Assembly (NCBI RefSeq): GCF_006386545.1
Contig: NZ_SWAR01000016.1
Coordinates: 46,801 to 110,800, forward strand
Direction of reading: 5' to 3'
From: Methylibium rhizosphaerae
GTDB lineage: Bacteria; Pseudomonadota; Gammaproteobacteria; Burkholderiales; Burkholderiaceae_C
DNA length: 64,000 nucleotides
Part shown: positions 57,604 through 64,000 of the stretch, piece by piece
Numbering within the stretch: the stretch's first letter is position 1
Layout: each line of letters opens with the position of its first letter
The notes under the pieces: model-generated
Seen by the model: the letters and a program-made list of their open reading frames with translations, nothing else
Database searches by the model: none
Told to the model about the DNA's origin: nothing
Program-made: the position numbers and the translations under genes

Positions 57604-58635
57604 TCATACCGACCCCGAGCGCAGGCGGACCGAGTCCACCACGGCGTCCCACACCGGCACCGCTTCGCGTGTCGACCATGACGACTTCTCGTCTCGCAGG
57701 CTGGTGGTCAACCTGACGGAGAGGATCGGCTTGGCGAAGCTGCCGTCGCGGCGCACGCTTTCCACGCCGAACTGCAGGCTGCCGAGATCGTCTTCCAGCC
57801 CCTTGGTGAGCAGCTCTTCACCGTCCATGTCAGCAATGCGCCGCTTGCCGCGCCGCACGATCTCGTCCTTGCCGCCGATCTGCTTGAGCAGGTGCTGCTT
57901 GGAGTCCCAGCGCTGCAGCAGCGTCTCGTCCTGGTTTGCGATGGCGTTGACGGAGATCTCGAGCAGGAGGTCGGGATAGGCCGGGTCCTTGAAGTGGAAG
58001 GTGCCGATCTCCTGGTCTTGCTCGGCGGTCACGAGCAAGGGACCCACGCATAACCCTCGCCCGGCGGTGGCCGCGTCGGGCGCCTTGCGCAGTTGCTGGA
58101 GGGCAATGCGCTTGAGGCGTTCTTCGACATGGTTGTCCGTGGGCTTGTGCGTTTCGGCTGACACACGGATGTGCAAATCATCCACCAACACATGGACTTC
58201 GGACTTGAAGGCATTGGTCAACGTGCTGTTGTCATAGGCATGCAGGAATCGCGCGCGCTCAGACAGCCACTGGTCGTTGATCAACATCGAAACAGACAGC
58301 TTGTCATGGGTCTTCTTGCCGATTTCCACTGCTCGCAGCTGGACCCGCTGCTTGAATTCGGTGAGGTCCACGCCTTCCTTCATCAACGTGACTTCGACGA
58401 CTTCGAAGTTCGAGTTGAGGCCGTAGGTGAGTTCGACAACAGGCTCGATGCCGAGGCTGAAGCCCTTGGGCAGATTGATCTGGTGACGGCCGGTGCCGTG
58501 GATATTCATGCCTTCGAACCGTTTCAAGCTTGCGTTGATTTGCTCGTTGGTTGGCCTGCAATTTGAGATTGCAGGCGCCGCAGCCGCGGCCAGCAGGCGG
58601 TTCAGCACGGCACGGCGGTCCAGAAGAAGCGGCAT
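57604..58635 (-). CDS. Tli4-like type VI secretion immunity protein
   Basis: The 343-residue product has an N-terminal hydrophobic leader (MPLLLDRRAVLNRLLAAAAA) ending near a Cys (AISNC), an imperfect lipobox. It is therefore periplasmic and perhaps lipid-anchored. The C-terminal half has the Tli4 pattern GLCVGPLLV, MDGEELLTKGLEDDLGSLQF, ILSVRLTTS and VWDAVVDSVRLRSGS. Tli4-type proteins neutralise phospholipase effectors in the periplasm. It is separated by 136 bases from a second Tli4-like gene and, beyond that, the phospholipase D effector. Confidence 0.8.
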   Translation of the reverse strand: MPLLLDRRAVLNRLLAAAAAPAISNCRPTNEQINASLKRFEGMNIHGTGRHQINLPKGFSLGIEPVVELTYGLNSNFEVVEVTLMKEGVDLTEFKQRVQLRAVEIGKKTHDKLSVSMLINDQWLSERARFLHAYDNSTLTNAFKSEVHVLVDDLHIRVSAETHKPTDNHVEERLKRIALQQLRKAPDAATAGRGLCVGPLLVTAEQDQEIGTFHFKDPAYPDLLLEISVNAIANQDETLLQRWDSKQHLLKQIGGKDEIVRRGKRRIADMDGEELLTKGLEDDLGSLQFGVESVRRDGSFAKPILSVRLTTSLRDEKSSWSTREAVPVWDAVVDSVRLRSGSV

Positions 58636-58771
58636 GAAGCGATGGGGGTGTCGAGTCGAACGGCGAATGCTTCCAGATCCGGAGTGCGGTGCGCATCCCA
58701 AGATCCTTCGCAGGCGCCCAGCTCGTATCAGCAACGAGAGATGAATGCGCTTCAGCATCCCTTGGATGCTG

Positions 58772-59920
58772 CTAGCGCACCCGCATCGACTGAGCGATGG
58801 CTTTGAGCGTTGGCAGCACTTGCTCCAGCGGAGGCGCTGGCGGCTGACCTTGCAGGCCGGTGTAGTACTTGGCCTTTAAACCCTGTGCCATCACGATGAT
58901 GCGCGGCTTCTTCGGATCGGATGGATCGCCCAGCGTTTCTATCTGCACTTCGTAGTCGTACTGGTCCATCGAGGGCCTGAACTTCACACCGCTCAGGCGT
59001 GCACGTTGGCCTGCGACGGTGAGGTATTCGGGTTCGAGGTACTTCTCGACAAGAGCGCCCGGGCCGATCGACAGCCACTCGCCCTTGCGCTTGCTTTGCT
59101 CCTGCCGCTGCTTGGCTTCCTCAGGTGTTTCTCTCCAGGGTTGGGGCTGGTCTTCGAGCTTCTCCTGACTGCCCACCAAGCCGGGGGCGATCGAGATGGT
59201 GTAGATCAGCGCCGGCTGGGACTCGTCTCGGTAGGACACATAAGCCGAAAAGGCTGCGGCGCGCTGATTCGCCACTTCCGCGACAAAGCCATGCGCCGTG
59301 CAAAGACCGCGCTCCGCCGGCACATCGGAGGCGTGTCTAGTGCGATAACTCGACCAGAGCGCTTGAACTTCGCGGCTCGCGCTGTCCTTGTCGGCATTGG
59401 GCTGCGTCAGCTTGCCCTTGATGATTCGGGCGCGGTGGTCAGCTTCTATCCACGCGCCAGACGAGTAGGTGTCGAGATGCCGCCAAGCGAAACTGTTCGG
59501 GTACTTGATGTTGAGTTCCTGGCTGCCGGCAGTCATGCGGTAGTCGCGACGGACCTTGCCGCTCTTGTCCAAACCCAGGAGACGAGTCTCGCTATGCTGG
59601 CCGAACGCTTGCGCCCGTACGGATCTGCTGAACGTATTCAAGTCTGTGATGGTGGTTTCGATCAGATCCGCGCTGCCGAGCGAGACGCCTCCCATCAGAC
59701 CGAACAAGCCGGCAAAACCGTACCCCGGCTGCAAGAACCGGGGCTCATATGCAGCGGCTACAACCCCGTGGGGCAGTTTGAACGCGTGAAGCCCGAGACA
59801 GGCATCGCTCCACTTGGTGGTGCCTATGCCGATGGTGGGAGGAGTCTCCTCTGCGCAAGCTGCAAGTGCAGCGCAGACGAAGAGGAGGCTCAGAGATGCA
59901 TGCGCCAGTCGACCGATCAT
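58772..59920 (-). CDS. Second Tli4-like immunity lipoprotein, directly after the effector gene
   Basis: The 382-residue product starts MIGRLAHASLSLLFVCAALAAC with a clear lipobox. The layout parallels the neighbouring Tli4-like protein: a GLCTAHGFVAE motif in the middle and a C-terminal LPTLKAIAQSMRVR helix matching the other's final segment. The sequences are otherwise quite different. Its ATG overlaps the effector stop by one base (TGATG), the tight coupling expected for the cognate immunity protein. The region looks less GC-rich than the chromosome around it. Confidence 0.75.
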   Translation of the reverse strand: MIGRLAHASLSLLFVCAALAACAEETPPTIGIGTTKWSDACLGLHAFKLPHGVVAAAYEPRFLQPGYGFAGLFGLMGGVSLGSADLIETTITDLNTFSRSVRAQAFGQHSETRLLGLDKSGKVRRDYRMTAGSQELNIKYPNSFAWRHLDTYSSGAWIEADHRARIIKGKLTQPNADKDSASREVQALWSSYRTRHASDVPAERGLCTAHGFVAEVANQRAAAFSAYVSYRDESQPALIYTISIAPGLVGSQEKLEDQPQPWRETPEEAKQRQEQSKRKGEWLSIGPGALVEKYLEPEYLTVAGQRARLSGVKFRPSMDQYDYEVQIETLGDPSDPKKPRIIVMAQGLKAKYYTGLQGQPPAPPLEQVLPTLKAIAQSMRVR

Positions 59921-62652
59921 CAGACCGCCTTCGCGTCGTCAATCGAGACGTTGCGTTCACCGCTTGCAGCAAGCGTTGTCGGCCGAGAATCAGGTCGGTC
60001 GATGTGTGTCAACAGTGCCATGTTCATGTCGGGGTGGTTGTTTTCACCGGACGTCCAGGTCATTGGCAACGAGCAGATGAAGCCGCTGATGCCGGCGGGT
60101 GCCGACGAGGCCCCTCCGTCCGGCGCCCAGAAACCCTCGGAGAAAGGCATCTGCGCTTCGTACGCCGGCCCTTTGGCTCTGATTCCCGTGCGGGTTTGTT
60201 CCTTCTCCCCAACGGGCCACACGGGCCAGATGGATTTTTCAGGCTGAGGGACGAACGGAAAGGCCTTCGCATACGCCTGCAGGTTCGCGTCCGCAATCCT
60301 CTGGATAGCTCGCCACGTGTCCGGGTCGGCGGGCTTGTCTAGCAGAGCCATGAGTTCAGCGGCGGGGATCACAACTCCCCCGGTCGCCATTTCGCCGAAG
60401 TGCTTCTTCCACAGGCTGACACGGAGTTCGTGGGCAGCGCGTCGAACCGTGACTCGCTTCTTTCCGTCGAGCGGTGCATCCATGGTATTGGTGTCCATGA
60501 GGCAGACCGCGAGTTCAGAGTCCCGATCCCCCTTGAGGCTGCGATCGTTGATATTGGCGCTACCGAGGATCGCTAGCCGATCGTCAGCGATCAGCAGTTT
60601 GCTGTGCACATAGATCTGCTCCGTGCGGACTCTGCCTGCCAGCGTCTCACATGTCCGAAGGTTCAACAAGGTGAGGTATTGGCGAGTTGCCTCTCGCTTG
60701 ACACTCTCATAGTCAGGTTTTCCGGTCGCGGGATCGACACCTTTGGTGAGGGCCTTTGCCGCATCCCATAGCCGTTGGTCCCTCGGCTTTGCGCACAGTT
60801 TTCTAGCTGCCATCGCAATCCTGATCCGATTCACCAGACTCTCGCTGGCGTACACCAAGCTCTGCATCGTCCAGTGGACCTGTCCCACGATCGCGATGTC
60901 GCCCAAGCTGCCTTCAGGATGCACCGGCAGAACCATGTACACGTGGAACGGCTGATCCCAGCGGATGGCGTGCTCGATGCGTGCTGCCAACCGCTCGGCG
61001 ATCTGATTCTTCGGCAGGGTGTTGGTGTTGTCCGCGCTGATGCGCGTCATCGCGGCCTTGATGCGCGTGCCTGCGTTGGCCAGCATGTAGCGCATCGGCC
61101 CCGAGCGGGCGCCTTCGTCGGTCGGCTTGATGCTCGGCTTGCCGAACCCACTCTGGAAGAACTGGTTCTCGATGTAGATGAAGCGCTCGGCCTTGTCGAT
61201 CACCGCGCACATCATGTCGTGGATCTCGTCCTGCTTGCCGGTCACAGCCGGCAGAGACGCCATTGCGGCTTTCTCCTGTTGCTGCAGGGCTAGCGACGCG
61301 CTGCGCAGCACGCGAACACTGCAGCCGCCTTGCTGGTTCTCGGTTGGTTCCTTTGGCACCAAGGCAGGGTCCACCGACACCCGAGATACAAGGGTGGTCG
61401 GCAGGTAGGCCTTCTGGAGGCTGTTCCAGCGGCGGATGAAGTTCATTGACAAGTCGTACACCGACGGACCTTCGATTCGGCAGTGCACGTCTTGCCAAGG
61501 CATGCGCGGCTGATCTGCCCGATACAGGCGACCTCCGGCTGGCAGCGCGTGTGCCGTCGGCTTGAACAGCTCGGCATAGGGCTTCTTCTGCAGCCAAGCG
61601 GTGCGCAGCAGGGCGACGTAGCTTGCCTTCATGAATTCGCCGACATACGCAACGGCGGTCGTGATGTCGCTCTCGCTGACAGCGCCCGCGTCCACTTTCC
61701 GGATCAGCTTGTCGGCCGCGTTGTCCTGCATTGCGTTCCAGCGCTTTTGCACGTCAGCTTCCAAGCCTTCAAGCGGCTCTCGAAGGAAGTCAGGCAGTTC
61801 AATCGAACTGCTCTTCCACCACTCGACGATACGGCCCTTGGTTCGCCCGACGACCGACCGGTCTACGGCACGCTGGAAGTTGTCCTGTTTTTGCGCCGCA
61901 GTGTTGAGGACACCTGCGGTCAGGGAGACTTTCAGCAGGTCTGACTCTGTCACGTAGTCAGCTGCCTGTTCCGGCCTGAGCTCAGGGCCTTGGGCCGGCA
62001 CGCCGGTGTTGTAAATCTCGCATCCCGAGCGGCCGTTGTGGCCCAGCGAAAACGCGCCGTCGTCCCGCCGGCCGTATGCGAGATCGAGCCCGCCTACGTA
62101 GGCGATCTCGTTGTCCACGACCACGAGTTTCTGGTGGTGGCTGAAGAAGGTCTCTTCGACGCCCTCGTAGTCGTTCTGCAGGCCGGCTGGGCAGCACAGC
62201 GCGGGCGTGCCATTGCGGCCGGCATTGAGCTGGAAGATCGCGAGCATCGTGCCGAGATCGCCGGTGTTCACGCCGACCTTGGGCGACATCCAAGGCATCA
62301 CATAAATGCGCAGTGCAGGGTTGCGATCGAGCGCCGCCTTCAGCGCATCGATCAGCCGGGTGCCCTTGATAAGTTCGACGTCCCAGTTGATCTGCCAACC
62401 GGCGATGAAGATGCTCTTCTTTGCGGCTTTCAACGCTGCGCATACGTCATTGAAGTACGCCACGCCGGTGCTGAAGGTTCGCACCTTGTTGCCCAAGCGT
62501 TCCGGCGCGAAGGCCGATGTGTCCAGTTGCTGTTTTCGGGCGCCTGCCCAACGCGCCGAGACGCTGGGGTAGGTTGTGGATCCATCCGCCTTGGCGACAG
62601 CGTGACTGACGCCCTGGTGGGGTTCGTAGTCGAATGAAGTGTCTTTGGCCAT
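59920..62652 (-). CDS. Tle5-type phospholipase D effector of type VI secretion
   Basis: The 910-residue protein has two HKD phospholipase D motifs: HQKLVVVDNEIAYVGG (His173, Lys175, Asp180) and HSKLLIADDRLAILGSAN (His683, Lys685, Asp690). Spacing and size match Tle5 effectors, which cut membrane phospholipids of rival cells. There is no signal peptide, as expected for cargo delivered by VgrG. It starts 6 bases after vgrG and overlaps the immunity gene. The last 60-70 residues are a proline/serine-rich tail after the catalytic core. Base composition is visibly less GC-rich than its flanks, pointing to transfer. Confidence 0.92.
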   Translation of the reverse strand: MAKDTSFDYEPHQGVSHAVAKADGSTTYPSVSARWAGARKQQLDTSAFAPERLGNKVRTFSTGVAYFNDVCAALKAAKKSIFIAGWQINWDVELIKGTRLIDALKAALDRNPALRIYVMPWMSPKVGVNTGDLGTMLAIFQLNAGRNGTPALCCPAGLQNDYEGVEETFFSHHQKLVVVDNEIAYVGGLDLAYGRRDDGAFSLGHNGRSGCEIYNTGVPAQGPELRPEQAADYVTESDLLKVSLTAGVLNTAAQKQDNFQRAVDRSVVGRTKGRIVEWWKSSSIELPDFLREPLEGLEADVQKRWNAMQDNAADKLIRKVDAGAVSESDITTAVAYVGEFMKASYVALLRTAWLQKKPYAELFKPTAHALPAGGRLYRADQPRMPWQDVHCRIEGPSVYDLSMNFIRRWNSLQKAYLPTTLVSRVSVDPALVPKEPTENQQGGCSVRVLRSASLALQQQEKAAMASLPAVTGKQDEIHDMMCAVIDKAERFIYIENQFFQSGFGKPSIKPTDEGARSGPMRYMLANAGTRIKAAMTRISADNTNTLPKNQIAERLAARIEHAIRWDQPFHVYMVLPVHPEGSLGDIAIVGQVHWTMQSLVYASESLVNRIRIAMAARKLCAKPRDQRLWDAAKALTKGVDPATGKPDYESVKREATRQYLTLLNLRTCETLAGRVRTEQIYVHSKLLIADDRLAILGSANINDRSLKGDRDSELAVCLMDTNTMDAPLDGKKRVTVRRAAHELRVSLWKKHFGEMATGGVVIPAAELMALLDKPADPDTWRAIQRIADANLQAYAKAFPFVPQPEKSIWPVWPVGEKEQTRTGIRAKGPAYEAQMPFSEGFWAPDGGASSAPAGISGFICSLPMTWTSGENNHPDMNMALLTHIDRPDSRPTTLAASGERNVSIDDAKAV

Positions 62653-62658
62653 GACTGC

Positions 62659-64000
62659 TCAGAGCTTCTTGAGTTCGTCCCACAGCGCGGTCGGCGCCTT
62701 CGAGTGATCGCGCTTTGCCAGGGAAGCTTCTGCCGCCGGTCTGTCGCTGCCAAGGCCGTTGGGAGCGTCATCGCTGTAATCCAGTGCGGCCATGGCCTGC
62801 GCGGCCTTGTGCTCCACGGTCCACCAGTCTCGCTCCAGGCTCACGCTCAGCGGGCGGAGGTCTCCGGCCGTGCTGATCCATACGTCGTTCGGGCGGGCGG
62901 AGTAGAGCTTTGCAAGCTCGTCCTGCTGTGCATCGTTCAGCAGGATGCGGCCCTCGGGATCAGTTTCACCGGACATCACCGTGCGCTCGTAGTCTTGGCC
63001 GCCGCCAAGCAGCACGATCTCCCATGCGGCATGGCCCAGCGGGGCGCCGTGCGGTCCCGGCGTGTCGGTCAATCGAAGATCGAGCTTGAAGGGCTTGAAC
63101 TCGAAGGGCGCCTTGGGCATCGCAGGCAAGGCATAGCTCACGCTCCCCGCCCCCACCATGCTCTTCGTCGCCGCCTTGACAGTGATCTTCCCCGGGCACT
63201 GCACCGTGAGGCTGCCGTTGTCCAGCGTGATGGAAGCCCCGCCGGTGGTGGCCAGGGTGATCTTCTTCGGGCTGGCCACGTCGACCTTGGTGCTCGCGCT
63301 CTGCAGGTTCAGAGCCTTTTGCGCCGCCAGCTCCATCGCATCGGCCTGGGCCTGCAGCGTGAGGTCGCCCTGGGCGGCCACGAAGCTGAGCCCGCTGCCG
63401 GCGGCCCCGCTGCTGCCGGCCTTCACCGCCCCGCCCAGCATCGCGATGGCCTGGCCGGTGTGCACCCGCAGCGCGCCGCCGCTGGCCAGGCTGGTGTCCT
63501 GCCCGGCCCCCAGGTGCAGCACCTGCCCGTTGCTGAACTGCAGGTCCTGCCCCGCGGCCACGGCCAGCCCGGCCTTGGCCGCGATGGCGATGATCGGCTC
63601 GCCGCTGTGCGGCACCTGGCTGTCGCCGGCCGGCTCCTGGTGGCGCAAGGCGGTGTGCTGCTGCTTCAGCGGCGCGGTGTGCTCGCGCACCGTCTGGTGG
63701 GTGCCGGCCGCGCGGCTGAAGGCCTCGGCCAGGCTTTGCGCCTGCTGCGCCAGCGCCAGCGCCGCCGCGTTGTCCCCGCTGGGCTCGCCGGGCGCGATGC
63801 CGTAGCTGGAGATCAGCACCCCGCCGCCGGCACGCACCGCCCCCCAGGCGTCGGTGCGCAACTCGAAGCCCACGCCCCGGAAGCTGCCGCGGTGGTTGTC
63901 GGCCTGGTGCACCAGGTGGCCCAGGTTGAGCTGGGTTTCGTGCTGGGTGGTCTTCAACTGCACGCGCAGCTGCGCATCGCTGTCGTCGAAGGCGAGCTGG
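62659..64000 (-). CDS. vgrG: Type VI secretion spike protein VgrG, C-terminal part (cut by window edge)
   Basis: Only the last 446 residues are inside the window. They begin in the gp5-like beta-helix start (QLAFDDSDAQLRVQLKTTQ), followed by LNLGHLVHQADNHRGSFRG and FELRTDAWGAVRAGGGVLIS. A DUF2345 region with repeating beta-helix strands runs to about 63130. A C-terminal extension of about 155 residues follows (FKPFKLDLRLTDTPGPHG ... ETDPEGRILLNDAQQ). Its beta-rich start recalls transthyretin-like adaptor domains that load phospholipase cargo. The effector gene follows after 6 bases. Confidence 0.93.
   Translation of the reverse strand, partial: QLAFDDSDAQLRVQLKTTQHETQLNLGHLVHQADNHRGSFRGVGFELRTDAWGAVRAGGGVLISSYGIAPGEPSGDNAAALALAQQAQSLAEAFSRAAGTHQTVREHTAPLKQQHTALRHQEPAGDSQVPHSGEPIIAIAAKAGLAVAAGQDLQFSNGQVLHLGAGQDTSLASGGALRVHTGQAIAMLGGAVKAGSSGAAGSGLSFVAAQGDLTLQAQADAMELAAQKALNLQSASTKVDVASPKKITLATTGGASITLDNGSLTVQCPGKITVKAATKSMVGAGSVSYALPAMPKAPFEFKPFKLDLRLTDTPGPHGAPLGHAAWEIVLLGGGQDYERTVMSGETDPEGRILLNDAQQDELAKLYSARPNDVWISTAGDLRPLSVSLERDWWTVEHKAAQAMAALDYSDDAPNGLGSDRPAAEASLAKRDHSKAPTALWDELKKL

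Overview
The window is dense, high-GC chromosomal DNA from a beta-proteobacterium. Gene content and order point to the order Burkholderiales, most like the Rubrivivax/Methylibium/Leptothrix (Sphaerotilaceae-type) branch. The evidence is the smg-dprA-LysM / def-fmt-htpX block, the pgk-pyk-fba-purC-purE-purK-sua5 block, yajC-secD-secF, a class IV aminotransferase followed by DUF493, and lipB-lipA. I see no rRNA, tRNA, CRISPR array, insertion sequence or phage genes. Many genes are translationally coupled through ATGA, GTGA or TGATG overlaps.

Layout. 0-0.6 kb: two subunits of a periplasmic molybdenum hydroxylase (the large one is cut by the left edge). 0.9-3.0: secreted prolyl oligopeptidase. 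3.2-6.6: yajC-secD-secF, then a DUF1631 gene. 9.0-14.5: smg-dprA-LysM facing def-fmt-htpX. 14.6-16.2: small lipoprotein and azlCD. 16.3-27.0: glycolysis and purine block (pgk, pyk, fba, purC, purE, purK, sua5). It is interrupted by two minus-strand genes (DUF481 and a winged-helix/ATPase/STAS-like regulator) and by a CnoX/YbbN-type thioredoxin. 27.0-30.3: two secreted lipoprotein hydrolases and an OmpW porin. 30.4-34.2: SemiSWEET and PBP4, facing tsaB-rimI-UDG. 34.3-40.7: PAS-GGDEF-EAL protein, DUF1853, EamA exporter, CorA-type transporter, hemB. 40.7-45.9: a structured leader or small RNA, hemJ, VanZ-like protein, 2Fe-2S ferredoxin, hydrolase, DacC, class IV aminotransferase, DUF493.

45.9-53.4 is an accessory-looking block lying between DUF493 and lipB, genes that are adjacent in many proteobacteria. 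It holds two minus-strand operons. One is rutE-like / pterin dehydratase / aromatic aminotransferase / aromatic amino acid hydroxylase, whose hydroxylase has Asp where the family's iron-binding Glu should be. The other is DUF4331 / small lipoprotein / TPR protein / HupE-UreJ-like membrane protein. That second operon is the best candidate here for an undescribed system. After predicted signal cleavage the DUF4331 protein would begin Ser-Ser-His (an ATCUN metal-binding pattern) and the HupE-like protein would begin with His. The HupE-like gene carries a one-base frameshift in this sequence.

53.5-55.3: lipB-lipA. 55.3-57.0: a membrane Ser/Thr kinase with Sel1 repeats. 57.0-64.0: a type VI secretion cargo module read right to left. 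It comprises vgrG (cut by the right edge) with a C-terminal extension, a two-HKD phospholipase D effector of Tle5 type, two Tli4-like immunity lipoproteins and a DUF3304 lipoprotein. The effector and immunity genes look visibly less GC-rich than the surrounding DNA, which fits horizontal acquisition.
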